Source: an uncultured Muribaculaceae bacterium (GTDB lineage: Bacteria > Bacteroidota > Bacteroidia > Bacteroidales > Muribaculaceae). From it: a DNA stretch of 38,157 nucleotides. The notes under the pieces were generated by a model. That model was given only the letters and a program-made list of their open reading frames with translations. It was not told where the DNA came from and made no database searches. The stretch is from positions 1 to 38,157 of the forward strand of contig CAJUPY010000022.1 of assembly GCA_910588035.1 (NCBI GenBank), written 5' to 3'. Below are positions 1 to 7,787 of this stretch, piece by piece (within the stretch, counting starts at the first letter, position 1; each line of letters starts with the position of its first letter). Position numbers and translations under genes: made by a program.

Positions 1-19
1 CACGACGCTCTTCCGATCT
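1..19. other. Illumina TruSeq adapter remnant
   Basis: The first 19 bases, CACGACGCTCTTCCGATCT, are the 3' end of the Illumina TruSeq universal adapter. They are not genomic. The carB reading frame continues cleanly up to position 20 and should be read as broken here by the assembly, not by biology. Confidence 0.97.
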
Positions 20-1597
20 GACGGTGTTGATGCGGCGCACCTTGGGAGTGACATCGAGCTCCTTGCGGCGGTTGCGCACACGAAGCACCTCAGCTTCCAT
101 GTTGCCTTCAGGATTTTCCACCAGACGCGAGATCTGGAAGTCGGAGAAACCGAGACGCTTGGCCTCGAGCATAGTCTCGCGGTCGAGATCCTCGACCTTA
201 CCGCCGCGTTTGCGCAACGAGTCTGTAAATTTCACAATGCCGTCGAGACGCTCGATGAACCATATGTCGATCTTTGTCAGATCGGCCACCTGCTGAGGAG
301 TGTAACCCTCTTCAAGAGCCTGGGCTATGGCAAAGATGCGTGTGTCGGTGGGGTGGGTGAGCGCATGCTCTATGTCGTCGAAATGAATGTCGCTGTTGCC
401 TACGAAACCGTGCATTCCCTGACCGATCATGCGCAGACCTTTCTGAATGATCTCCTCAAAGCTCTTGCCGATTGACATGATCTCTCCGACCGATTTCATC
501 GATGAACCGATCTCGCGGTCGACACCGACAAATTTAGAGAGGTCCCAACGCGGAATCTTCACAATCATGTAGTCGACCTCGGGTGCTTTGGCGGCCGAAT
601 AGGGGGTGCCGGGTTCGCCGATCTGATCAAGGGTGTAGCCAAGTGCGAGTTTGGCTGCCACGAATGCCAGAGGATATCCCGAAGCCTTTGAGGCGAGTGC
701 CGACGAACGGCTCAGACGTGCGTTGATCTCGATGATGCGGTAGTCGTTGGTCTCTGCGTTGAACGCATACTGAATGTTACACTCACCGACGATGCCGATG
801 TGGCGGACGACGCGGGTAGCGATGTTCTGGAGCATCTCGATCTGATCTTGTCTGAGCGAGACTATCGGAGCCACGACGATGCTCTCACCGGTGTGGATGC
901 CGAGCGGATCGAAATTCTCCATCGGCACAACCGTGAAACAGAGGTCAGAACTGTCGCGTATAACCTCGAACTCAATCTCTTTCCATCCTTTGAGCGATTC
1001 CTCGACCAGAATCTGATTTGAATAGGTCAACGCGCTCTCGCAGAGGGTCAGAAACTCTTCGTCGTTGTTGCAGATGCCTGATCCGAGTCCTCCAAGTGCG
1101 TAAGCAGAGCGGACCATGACCGGATATCCGAGGCGGTGCGCCACTTTCAACGCGTCGTCAATATTTTCCACAGCCTGAGAAACCGGAGTCTTGACTTCGA
1201 TTTCGTTAAGTTTCTTTACAAACAGATCTCGGTCTTCGGTAATCATGATGGCTTCGACAGAAGTTCCGAGCACTTTGACACCATATTTTTCAAGTGTACC
1301 GTCAAGATATAGCTTTGTGCCACAGTTCAAGGCAGTCTGACCACCGAAAGCGAGCAATATGCCGTCGGGACGTTCTTTCTTGATTACTTCCTCAACAAAC
1401 TCAGGGGTTATCGGGAGAAAATAGACCTTGTCTGCCACGCCTTCCGATGTCTGGATCGTGGCGATATTGGGGTTGATGAGCACTGTTTCTATTCCCTCTT
1501 CTCTCATCGCTTTGAGAGCTTGGGATCCAGAGTAGTCAAATTCGCCCGCTTGGCCGATTTTCAAGGCTCCCGAGCCGAGCAATAACACTTTTTTCAT
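20..1597 (-). CDS. carB: Carbamoyl-phosphate synthase large subunit, N-terminal half (3' truncated by contig end)
   Basis: This gene makes the large subunit of carbamoyl-phosphate synthase, which joins bicarbonate, ATP and ammonia from the CarA glutaminase to supply pyrimidine and arginine synthesis in the cytoplasm. The visible 526 codons begin MKKVLLLGSGALKIGQAGEF and continue with the nucleotide-binding N-terminal half: PNIATIQT, GGQTALNCG, then the ATP-grasp region with RSAYALGGLGSG, ENFDPLGIHTGES and EINARLSRSSALASKA. The family is about 1070 residues long, so the second ATP-grasp half and the allosteric domain lie beyond the left end. The ATG at 1597 is chosen because the conserved N-terminus starts there. 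The upstream TAnnTTTG element at 1643-1650 fits a promoter. carA is not adjacent on the visible side. Confidence 0.96.
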
Positions 1598-1642
1598 CTT
1601 TAAAGTAAATCTGTTTAAATGAAACCGGTTGGATTATTTTTG

Positions 1643-1650
1643 CAAAGATA
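1643..1650 (-). promoter_or_regulatory. Candidate -7 element for carB
   Basis: On the minus strand this reads TATCTTTG, a match to the Bacteroidetes -7 consensus TAnnTTTG, about 45 nt before the carB ATG. No good TTTG -33 box sits at the usual 19-21 nt distance, so the call rests on the -7 element and its position. Confidence 0.5.
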
Positions 1651-1731
1651 CGAAAGTTTTCGTTTTTTCAGCAACCAACAAAAAACTATCAATAAAACCC
1701 GATGAAATTTCCGGAATTTTTTACTAAAACA

Positions 1732-1763
1732 TTTGGTTTATAAAATAAACTTATTTATCTTTG
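1732..1763 (+). promoter_or_regulatory. Bacteroidetes-type promoter of the membrane protein-regulator-cysK operon
   Basis: TTTG at 1732-1735 and TATCTTTG at 1756-1763 are separated by 20 nt, matching the Bacteroidetes sigma-ABfr promoter pattern. Transcription would start near 1770. The spacer is the palindromic first repeat copy, so protein binding there should block polymerase. Confidence 0.7.
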
Positions 1764-1771
1764 CAACATTG

Positions 1772-1801
1772 AAGAGCAAAATGCGCGCGACTGCTCTTTT
1801 T
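1772..1801 (+). terminator. Terminator-like hairpin in the leader (possible attenuator)
   Basis: AAGAGCA at 1772-1778 pairs with TGCTCTT at 1792-1798, followed by a run of T. It lies directly after the predicted start of transcription and before the second repeat copy. It could be a leader attenuator, or the end of an older transcript from upstream. The 7-bp stem and 13-nt loop are modest. Confidence 0.4.
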
Positions 1802-1840
1802 TAATTGAGAATTTGGTTTATAAAATAAACTTATTGCAAA

Positions 1841-2494
1841 ATGGAAGAAAAACAACTCACACCGACCGAGAGCATCGACCTCATAGCCTCGATGATCAGA
1901 AACACCCGCCGCCGCCTCACCCGTGGCGATGGCAACATGCTCCTTTTCTGGGGATATCTTTGCGTAGCTATCGCGATAATAGCCAACGTCTGTTCATATC
2001 TTCAGTTCGCCAAGGGCGTTGACCTGCCGATTCCGGCATTACTTGTATGGTGGGCAATACCGATAATCGGAATACCCTACACAATCGTAGTGACCCGCAA
2101 AAACCGACATCTCTTCGATGTTGTCTCATACACCGACCGGATATCAGCCACTTTGTGGAAATATGTGATCGTACTGGCACTTGCCGCAATCGCTGTCGGC
2201 ATGATATTCTTCATATCAGGTTTCCATGTGTGGTATGTCATTGAACTGTTCACGTTCTTTATCGTAGGCATGGCCGCTTCGGTTCAGGGAATCATCATCA
2301 AGGAGAAATCTCTGATCTATGGCGGAGCATTCAGCGTCATCTGCGGTGGATTTCTGGTGTCAGGTGTGCTGGCAGGCGCCATTTGGCTTCAAGCCTATTC
2401 TTCTCTCCTCTTCATTGTCTCATTCATCGTCATGATGATTATTCCGGGACACATTCTCAATCACAAAGCTAAAAAAGAGAATGAAAGAGCTTGA
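1841..2494 (+). CDS. Six-helix integral membrane protein paired with a winged-helix regulator
   Basis: This 217-residue protein is not recognised as a characterised family. A charged N-terminus (MEEKQLTPTESIDLIASMIR) is followed by about six hydrophobic segments near residues 33-57, 62-84, 108-128, 131-150, 158-182 and 185-207, and a short basic C-terminal tail. It looks like an inner-membrane protein with a cytoplasmic N-terminal region. Its last 14 bases overlap the start of the winged-helix regulator gene, which implies translational coupling. Such pairs often form a membrane sensor or effector with its regulator, but no ligand can be read from the sequence. The start at 1841 follows the second copy of the operator-like repeat by 5 bp, leaving no obvious ribosome-binding site, as is common in Bacteroidetes. 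Confidence 0.85.
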   Translation: MEEKQLTPTESIDLIASMIRNTRRRLTRGDGNMLLFWGYLCVAIAIIANVCSYLQFAKGVDLPIPALLVWWAIPIIGIPYTIVVTRKNRHLFDVVSYTDRISATLWKYVIVLALAAIAVGMIFFISGFHVWYVIELFTFFIVGMAASVQGIIIKEKSLIYGGAFSVICGGFLVSGVLAGAIWLQAYSSLLFIVSFIVMMIIPGHILNHKAKKENERA

Positions 2495-2762
2495 TCAACT
2501 GCTCCACTCACAGCTGCGCCTGGGCGTGATGTCGATTCTGATGAACGTCGACGAGGCCGATTTTGTTTATCTCAAAGAGAAGACCGAGTCGACGGCCGGC
2601 AACCTGAGTGTGCAGATTGACAAACTCGCGGCGGCCGGATATCTGGAGGTGGAAAAAAGTTTCGCCGGAAAACGGCCGAGAACAGTCTGTCGTGTGACTG
2701 CAAAAGGCCGAATGGCATTCGAAGCCTATGTCGATGCTCTTCGCGAATATCTGAATCTGTAA
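2481..2762 (+). CDS. Small winged-helix transcriptional regulator
   Basis: This 93-residue protein is essentially a single winged-helix DNA-binding domain of the HTH_34/MarR-like type. The first helix region (LHSQLRLGVMSILM) is followed by a recognition-helix stretch (KEKTESTAGNLSVQIDKLA), and then by the wing and the characteristic tail (GYLEVEKSFAGKRPRTVCRV, TAKGRMAFEAYVDAL). Proteins of this size usually act as dimers. The gene overlaps the upstream membrane-protein gene by 14 bp and ends 14 bp before cysK, so the three genes are probably one transcript. The palindromic direct repeats at 1731-1835 are the natural candidate operator, which would make it autoregulatory. That link is inferred from position only. 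Confidence 0.85.
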   Translation: MKELDQLLHSQLRLGVMSILMNVDEADFVYLKEKTESTAGNLSVQIDKLAAAGYLEVEKSFAGKRPRTVCRVTAKGRMAFEAYVDALREYLNL

Positions 2763-2776
2763 ACATCCTCTAAAAA

Positions 2777-3712
2777 ATGGAACACATCTACAAGAGTCTG
2801 ACCCAACTGATCGGCAACACCCCTTTGCTTGAAGTATGCAACATAGAGCGATCTGAAAATCTGAAAGCACGCCTTCTTGTCAAGATCGAATCATTCAACC
2901 CCGGCGGAAGCACCAAAGATCGTGCGGCGATGTTCATGATCGAAGATGCCGAGATCTCGGGCACACTCAAACCGGGCGACACTATCATCGAACCGACGAG
3001 CGGCAACACCGGCATCGGTCTGGCATGGATCTCATCGCTGAAAGGCTACAGACTGATTCTCACGATGCCGGAGACCATGAGTGTCGAACGCCGGAAACTG
3101 CTTTCCGCGCTCGGAGCCGAGATTGTTCTCACGCCCGGATCTGAAGGCATGGCCGGAGCAATCCGCAAAGCCGACGAATTGAAGCGTCAGATACCCGGAG
3201 CATTCATTCCCGGTCAATTTGAAAACAACGCCAATCCGCTTTCCCACCGCCTGACCACGGCTGAGGAAATTTGGCGCGACACCGACGGCAAAGTCGACAT
3301 AGTGGTCGCTTGCGTCGGCACTGGCGGAACAATAAGCGGAACAGCCTCTGGTTTGAAATTCCACAACGGCACCATAAAAGCCGTTGCAGTTGAGCCATCG
3401 TCGTCACCCGTTCTATCGGGAGGTGAGGCCGGACCTCACAAAATTCAGGGAATAGGCGCGGGATTCGTGCCCGGAAACTTTGACCGCACTGTTGTTGACG
3501 AGATAATCAAGGTCAGCGATGAAGATGCTTTCAGAACCTCGCGACTGCTTGCCCGCAAAGAAGGACTGCTGGCAGGTATTTCGTCGGGTGCGGCTCTACA
3601 TGCGGCTATCGAGATTGCCGGCCGTAGTGAAAACGAAGGTAAGACTGTCGTCGCCATTCTCCCCGACACGGGCGAACGCTATCTGTCAACAACTCTTTTC
3701 GATAGAGACTGA
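2777..3712 (+). CDS. cysK: Cysteine synthase (O-acetylserine sulfhydrylase)
   Basis: The 311-residue PLP enzyme makes cysteine from O-acetylserine and sulfide in the cytoplasm. Family hallmarks are present: NPGGSTKDR with the PLP-binding lysine at K47, the substrate loop TSGNTG at 74-79, the phosphate-binding loop GTGGT at 181-185, and PDTGERYLST near the C-terminus (296-305). The length is normal for CysK/CysM. CysK and CysM are hard to separate by motif; I favour CysK because of the overall length and the TSGNTGIGLAW loop. It lies 14 bp after the winged-helix regulator gene, suggesting cotranscription and perhaps control by that regulator. A strong hairpin terminator follows. Confidence 0.93.
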   Translation: MEHIYKSLTQLIGNTPLLEVCNIERSENLKARLLVKIESFNPGGSTKDRAAMFMIEDAEISGTLKPGDTIIEPTSGNTGIGLAWISSLKGYRLILTMPETMSVERRKLLSALGAEIVLTPGSEGMAGAIRKADELKRQIPGAFIPGQFENNANPLSHRLTTAEEIWRDTDGKVDIVVACVGTGGTISGTASGLKFHNGTIKAVAVEPSSSPVLSGGEAGPHKIQGIGAGFVPGNFDRTVVDEIIKVSDEDAFRTSRLLARKEGLLAGISSGAALHAAIEIAGRSENEGKTVVAILPDTGERYLSTTLFDRD

Positions 3713-3726
3713 CCGAGATGACATAT

Positions 3727-3773
3727 AAAAAAACTGCCACATCGTGCTGTTTGAAGCGATGTGGCAGTTTTTT
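3727..3773. terminator. Bidirectional rho-independent terminator between cysK and the DASS symporter
   Basis: CTGCCACATCG (3734-3744) pairs with CGATGTGGCAG (3757-3767). Seven A precede the stem and six T follow it, so it can end transcription of the convergent genes on both strands. Confidence 0.92.
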
Positions 3774-3798
3774 ATTTCAGATTTCTATCGCGGAAGCA

Positions 3799-5313
3799 TT
3801 AGAAAATGCCGTTAATTCCACATAAGATCAAGACTCCATAACCGAGAATCAGACCTACGATACCCATGATGAGACCCGTCTTGACCATATATTGCTGCTT
3901 GATGAAACCGGTAGCGTCGGCCAGCGCATTGGGCGGAGTGGAGATCGGGAGCACCATAGCCACTGACGAACAGATCGCGACACCGATGAGAAGAGTCGAG
4001 ACACCGCCGAAGGCAGCGAGCTGATCTGACATCGAGGTTCCGGCAATTGCAAGAATAGGAATGAAAAGAGCGGCAGTCGCGGTGTGGCTGATGAAGTTGG
4101 CCATAAGATAGCATAGCAGACCGGAACCGATAATCACAACCATCGGAGACCATTGGTCAAACGGAACAGCCTCAATAAGGTGGGTGGCAAGTCCCGACTG
4201 CTTCATGGCGACACCGAGCGAGAACGCACCGGCGATCATCCACAGAATACTCCATGACAACTGCTCAAGATCGCGTTTGGTGATCACACCGGCCATGCAC
4301 AGCACACCAACCGGAAGCATAGCTACCACATTTGCGTTCACACCGGTCACAGAGTCGGTTAACCACAACAGAATCGTGATTCCAAACGTGATGTAGACAA
4401 CAGTGTCTTTCCAGCTCGGCTCATGGTTAGATTCAATTTTCAACGTGATCTGTTTCTGTTTGAACGGGAACATGCGTTTCAAAACCAACCATGCGATGAA
4501 CAGAAGAACAAGAGTCAGAGGCACCATTACCATCATCCACTGTCCGAAACCGATGCCCATGTCCATGCCGTTGGGATCGTTGAGAAACTTGAGGGCGATT
4601 GCATTGGGGGGAGTGCCGATAGGAGTACCCATTCCGCCGATGTTGGCTCCGACCGGAATAGCCAGTGCCAGGCCTATTTTTCCTTTTCCGTCGGCCGGAA
4701 GCGCATTGAGAACCGGAGTTAGAAAAGTGAGCATCATTGCCGCCGTGGCCGTGTTGCTGATAAACATCGAGAAGACTGCTGTCACAAGTATGAATCCGAG
4801 CAGAACATTCTCAGACTTTGTTCCGAAAGGCATAAGCATCACTTTAGCCAATTTCACGTCAAGGCCCGATTTCGTAGCCGCGATAGCGATGATGAAACCT
4901 CCGATGAAAAGCATTATAGTCGGGTCGGCGAAACAGTGGAGAATATCGGTGTTATTGACGAGATTCGCCATTTTTTCTCCGTCGACACCGGTCTGGAAGA
5001 ACCACAATGCGCTGTTTGATGTGCAGAACAACAACAAAACCACGACAACAAGCGATGTCGTCCATGCCGGAACGGCATCTAAAAGCCACATCAGAGCCGC
5101 AAAAGCAAATATAGCCAGAACGCGGTGCTCAACAGGTGTGATTCCCGGAAGACCGTATAATGACGACGGTGCTATCCACAAAAACAATGGAATCACTATT
5201 GCAAAAAACAGTTTGATTGCCTTTACACCGATAGGGTTACGGTTGTTGCGATGTTCTTTTTTCCATTGATGGTATTCCTCTACCAAATGAAATCCGTGAA
5301 AGATCGTAAACAT
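3799..5313 (-). CDS. DASS/SLC13-family sodium:dicarboxylate (or sulfate) symporter
   Basis: This 504-residue inner-membrane protein belongs to the divalent anion:sodium symporter family. Both inverted repeats are visible: SNT at 186-188 with GTPPNA at 233-238, and SHT at 409-411 with STPPNA at 458-463. These are the paired motifs that form the two sodium sites and hold the substrate carboxylate in VcINDY. A soluble, charged N-terminus (residues 1-30) precedes about eleven hydrophobic segments. The likely substrates are C4-dicarboxylates such as succinate or fumarate, although sulfate or tricarboxylate transport cannot be excluded from sequence. It is a single-gene unit with its own promoter (5468-5498) and ends at the shared terminator with cysK. 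Confidence 0.92.
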   Translation of the reverse strand: MFTIFHGFHLVEEYHQWKKEHRNNRNPIGVKAIKLFFAIVIPLFLWIAPSSLYGLPGITPVEHRVLAIFAFAALMWLLDAVPAWTTSLVVVVLLLFCTSNSALWFFQTGVDGEKMANLVNNTDILHCFADPTIMLFIGGFIIAIAATKSGLDVKLAKVMLMPFGTKSENVLLGFILVTAVFSMFISNTATAAMMLTFLTPVLNALPADGKGKIGLALAIPVGANIGGMGTPIGTPPNAIALKFLNDPNGMDMGIGFGQWMMVMVPLTLVLLFIAWLVLKRMFPFKQKQITLKIESNHEPSWKDTVVYITFGITILLWLTDSVTGVNANVVAMLPVGVLCMAGVITKRDLEQLSWSILWMIAGAFSLGVAMKQSGLATHLIEAVPFDQWSPMVVIIGSGLLCYLMANFISHTATAALFIPILAIAGTSMSDQLAAFGGVSTLLIGVAICSSVAMVLPISTPPNALADATGFIKQQYMVKTGLIMGIVGLILGYGVLILCGINGIF

Positions 5314-5467
5314 GATTTAATTGATAATGATTTGTGTGGAAAAGACTTTCAACATATCACCTCAAAAATCTAATCCACGAGATTATTGAAATATTATTGT
5401 TGCGGTTTTATGTTTTTTTACCCGTTTAAACAGTGGACATCACTGCCCGGCAAACCAAATTCGGGTG

Positions 5468-5498
5468 CAAAGTTATAAAGATTTTAGATTGTGGCAAA
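5468..5498 (-). promoter_or_regulatory. Promoter of the DASS symporter gene
   Basis: On the minus strand, TTTG (5498-5495) and TAACTTTG (5475-5468) are 19 nt apart, a full match to the Bacteroidetes promoter. It implies a leader of about 145 nt before the ATG at 5313. Confidence 0.75.
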
Positions 5499-5626
5499 GT
5501 AAAAAAACAGTCAATTTGTCAGACAGCAATAACGCCATTCGACCATTTCTCTCAGTAATCCCGGTGATTTTTAAGTTATAAGCAACTGATATTTCGTGCC
5601 GATATGAATAGAGATAAAAAAAGAAA

Positions 5627-5657
5627 AAACGCTGAAAACCAAATGATTTCAGCGTTT
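5627..5657 (-). terminator. Terminator-like hairpin homologous to the tRNA-Lys terminator
   Basis: AAACGCTGAAA (5627-5637) pairs with TTTCAGCGTTT (5647-5657); read on the minus strand it runs into T-rich sequence. The loop and inner stem (CTGAAAACCAAATGATTTCAG) closely match the hairpin at 7793-7829 downstream of tRNA-Lys, so the two are probably duplicates. Confidence 0.65.
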
Positions 5658-5681
5658 AGCGGCGATTTGCCATTTTGTCTT

Positions 5682-5693
5682 GTGACCCCGGAG
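5682..5693 (-). pseudogene. Remnant of a tRNA-Lys 3' end (possible attachment-site copy)
   Basis: GTGACCCCGGAG is identical to 7851-7862, which covers the acceptor 3' strand and discriminator of tRNA-Lys and the base after it. The match stops inside the T arm, and no other part of a tRNA is recognisable. Like the intact tRNA, it is followed on the minus strand by the related hairpin. It marks the far edge of the AlbA_2 gene segment. Confidence 0.5.
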
Positions 5694-5754
5694 AGATTTA
5701 TCTGAAACGGGGTTAAGTGTCTTGTCTATCAATACTTTAGAATTTCCGAAAATC

Positions 5755-5795
5755 ACGGCTGTTCCCTTTTTGCACACCCGGACATTTCAATGTTG
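5755..5795. repeat. Left copy of a ~40-bp imperfect direct repeat flanking the AlbA_2 gene
   Basis: This copy contains TTGCACACCCG and ATTTCAAT words and aligns with 7725-7765 with roughly eight differences. A second conserved word, GGTTAAGTG, lies at 5711-5719 here and at 7711-7719 near the other copy, though the spacing differs by about 30 bp. Confidence 0.65.
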
Positions 5796-5954
5796 TTGAC
5801 TACGTCGAATCCTTCGGATTTCGTATATCTATATACGCAAATATAGCAATAATAGACTGATTTAAGGCTATTTCCGGCGTTAAAAATTGTCATCAGCTAC
5901 CACCTCGGAGCAGAGGGTGCTACTTAGGCTCTTCTTGCACTCTTACTTATACTC

Positions 5955-6018
5955 ACTTACTCCTACTTGTATTCTACTTACTCCTAATCTATGCCCTACT
6001 TATATCCTACTTACTCCT
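5955..6018 (-). repeat. Degenerate AGGAGTAAGT repeat array after the AlbA_2 gene
   Basis: On the minus strand AGGAGTAAGT recurs at 6018-6009, 5985-5976 and 5964-5955, with related degenerate words between. The same unit occurs inside the upstream gene at 6341-6332 and, with one change, at 6320-6311, where it encodes VGVS. The 21-bp spacing occurs in both places. The first copy contains the gene's own stop codon. Confidence 0.7.
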
Positions 6019-7597
6019 TTTTTAAGGAATTTAGCCCAGCGTAATAAATAGCCTTTCCTTTATCAGATAGTCCATACCTCTGTTTTGGAGCCTTAGGACT
6101 TTCCGGATACATAAGCTCAATATAACCCTGTTCTAAAGCAGGATTAAGTCTATTTCTCACAAACGAATTGCGAGATTTAAGGCCCAGTTTATCCGTAAGA
6201 TCAGATGCAGAAAGCCAACTTTCTCCAATAATATTTATAAGTTCACGAATCTTTGGACTACATGAAATTTGTGTACAGTCGGATTGCTCGCTTGAATTTT
6301 CCCGTTCTGAACTTACTCCCACTTTATCCTTACTTACTCCTACTGTGTCATTTTCGGGGGCTAATGTGTCCTTGACAAAGCCGTCATGAGTCCATCTCGA
6401 CATATCGGGGCGCTTGAATACGATGCGGACGAAGTTTTCGGTGTTGAAATAACGGGGGCGTTCCACACCCGTGCGGTCGCACTCGTCATACATGAGCGCA
6501 AGTCCGCGTCCCCAATGCTCGGTGGTACCGGTGAGGTAAAGAACATTGGCGATAATCTCATTTTGAGGCTGGGAGGTGTTTTTCTTATTTTCCTCCTCGC
6601 TCCTTTCAAGCGCGTTTGGATTGATGTCCGCCGGGAAACGCCCCGGATTTTCAATTTCCACTCGGTTATCATATATGGCGATATTCACTTGAAGGTTGTC
6701 AAATTGCCAAGCCCTGTGGGTGAAGGCATTGAGGCAAGCCTCTCTCAAAGCGTTTGACGGCACTTCAAGTTCCTCCTTGCGGCGGATACGGTGATGCGTC
6801 GTACCAGTCAGCGAAAGATGCTTGAAGAAGAAAGACATCGCCGCATCCATAAGTTCGAAGATATTGCCCTCAACCCAGCGGTTGTCGAGGAAGTCCACTT
6901 TCTTGACACCCTTAAATCGAGCCATACGTAGCGAGCATTGCGGATATTCCACACGCATATCCTTTCCAAAAAGTATGGCAGCCGCGTTGCGCAGTCCATC
7001 CTCAGTCATTAGGTTAAGACGGCGCAACGCCGTAGTGGTATCATCACGCAGAGCCAAGCCTGTGAGCCTGTTCTCATTGACAGCGGCTGAAATCATCTTC
7101 AGCAACAACCCCTCGTCAATCATCGAGATCTTGAGATTTGGATTAACCTCCTTCTCCCACCAATATTTTAGACCTTTGCGTTTCTCATGCAGACGGATCA
7201 ATTTCTCCAACGGCATAATGGATGTCACACTGTCAAACCTCTGATACGGCCTGCCGTCATACGCGAAAGGCGCAGATGGATTATTTCCGATTGACTCAAA
7301 TACAATCAGATATTTATCCGTATCAGGCAGTTTGATGTAGCGAGGCTGAATTTCAACCGATGGCTCGAAGCGGCGCAGAGCCTCGCCAATCATGCGTGTT
7401 GTCTTGTCGCCAATCTCCTGCCCGACTATCTTGCCCGAATTTTTGATACCAAAGACCACAATACCCCCGTCTCCATTGAGCATACCGCACAACGTTTCCA
7501 TCCCTCGGTCAAGTTGCCCGGTGGATTCCTTAAATTCAACGTCAACGCCCTCATTATTTTGGGCGAGTTGCAGTATGTAGTCTAAATCAAAGTTCAT
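6011..7597 (-). CDS. AlbA_2 (Schlafen-like) domain protein with RecG-type C-terminal ATPase fold and winged helix
   Basis: This 528-residue protein has the architecture of Bacteroidetes ATP-binding regulators. An AlbA_2 domain covers about residues 14-130 (VDVEFKESTGQ, LCGMLNGDGGIVVFGI). A HATPase_c_4-like domain lies around 270-380 (PSNALREACLNAFTHRAW, VEIENPGRFP, GRGLALMYDEC). A variable linker contains the doublet VGVSKDKVGVS near residue 420. A C-terminal winged helix follows (LINIIGESWLSASDLTDKLG, RYGLSDKGKAIYY). The function is unknown; proteins of this family are annotated as transcriptional regulators, and some AlbA_2 proteins occur in defence loci. The gene stands alone between repeats next to tRNA-Lys, which suggests acquisition. 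A TAACTTTG element at 7627-7620 lies only about 23 nt before the ATG. Confidence 0.88.
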   Translation of the reverse strand: MNFDLDYILQLAQNNEGVDVEFKESTGQLDRGMETLCGMLNGDGGIVVFGIKNSGKIVGQEIGDKTTRMIGEALRRFEPSVEIQPRYIKLPDTDKYLIVFESIGNNPSAPFAYDGRPYQRFDSVTSIMPLEKLIRLHEKRKGLKYWWEKEVNPNLKISMIDEGLLLKMISAAVNENRLTGLALRDDTTTALRRLNLMTEDGLRNAAAILFGKDMRVEYPQCSLRMARFKGVKKVDFLDNRWVEGNIFELMDAAMSFFFKHLSLTGTTHHRIRRKEELEVPSNALREACLNAFTHRAWQFDNLQVNIAIYDNRVEIENPGRFPADINPNALERSEEENKKNTSQPQNEIIANVLYLTGTTEHWGRGLALMYDECDRTGVERPRYFNTENFVRIVFKRPDMSRWTHDGFVKDTLAPENDTVGVSKDKVGVSSERENSSEQSDCTQISCSPKIRELINIIGESWLSASDLTDKLGLKSRNSFVRNRLNPALEQGYIELMYPESPKAPKQRYGLSDKGKAIYYAGLNSLKKE

Positions 7598-7619
7598 AAA
7601 ATCGGAGCATTACTATATG

Positions 7620-7627
7620 CAAAGTTA
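7620..7627 (-). promoter_or_regulatory. Candidate -7 element for the AlbA_2 gene
   Basis: The minus strand reads TAACTTTG, matching TAnnTTTG. No clear -33 box is present, so the promoter would be weak or activator dependent. The 5' leader would be very short, about 15 nt. Confidence 0.45.
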
Positions 7628-7724
7628 ATCATTTTATCTGAGAAACAGGCTATTTATAATTACAGTTGCACTGGCGAAACGAGGCGGAGATGCAACGCTT
7701 GGCTGTGCCGGGTTAAGTGCCGGA

Positions 7725-7765
7725 ACGACTGCTCCTTTCTTGCACACCCGCAGTTTCAATATTTT
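7725..7765. repeat. Right copy of the ~40-bp imperfect direct repeat flanking the AlbA_2 gene
   Basis: It pairs with 5755-5795; the shared core TTGCACACCCG lies at 7740-7750. It sits between the AlbA_2 promoter region and the tRNA-Lys terminator. Both copies read VCKKG in one minus-strand frame, starting from GTG at 7747 here and from GTG at 5777 in the left copy. Confidence 0.65.
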
Positions 7766-7787
7766 GCGCCGATTGGGTAGCGGGGTA

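Larger units (their letters stand above)
1731..1835 (+). repeat. 25-bp direct repeat carrying a palindrome (candidate operator pair)
   Basis: An identical 25-bp sequence occurs at 1731-1755 and again at 1811-1835, exactly 80 bp apart. Each copy contains the dyad GTTTAT-AAA-ATAAAC. The first copy supplies the TTTG -33 box and fills the promoter spacer. The second ends 5 bp before the ATG at 1841. The arrangement looks like two binding sites for a dimeric repressor; the winged-helix protein encoded two genes on is an obvious candidate, by inference. Confidence 0.7.
5314..6010. other. 697-bp gene-poor region: symporter leader, tRNA-tail remnant, repeats
   Basis: From left to right it holds the leader and promoter of the symporter, a terminator-like hairpin (5627-5657), a 12-bp copy of the tRNA-Lys 3' end (5682-5693), an element shared with 7725-7765, two small AT-rich inverted repeats around 5806-5840, a minus-strand TATATTTG word (5838-5845) that could be a -7 element, and degenerate TACTTACTCCT repeats (5955-6018). 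A 42-codon minus-strand frame from GTG 5777 to the stop at 5649 is open, but has no ATG. I do not call it a gene. Confidence 0.6.

Noticed and set aside
4403..5269. A 288-codon plus-strand frame opposite the DASS symporter
   Set aside because: It overlaps a complete transporter gene with clear SNT/TPPNA motifs and has no domain or signal of its own.
5682..5760. A second full tRNA gene near the left edge of the AlbA_2 segment
   Set aside because: Only the last 12 bases match tRNA-Lys; no D arm, anticodon arm or complete T arm can be folded.
5649..5777. Small protein gene of 42 residues starting at GTG
   Set aside because: It has no ATG and no supported start, and the shared block is equally explained by a repeat; kept as a finding, not as a gene.
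5955..6018. CRISPR array
   Set aside because: The units are short (about 10 bp), irregularly spaced and degenerate, without unique spacers or cas genes.
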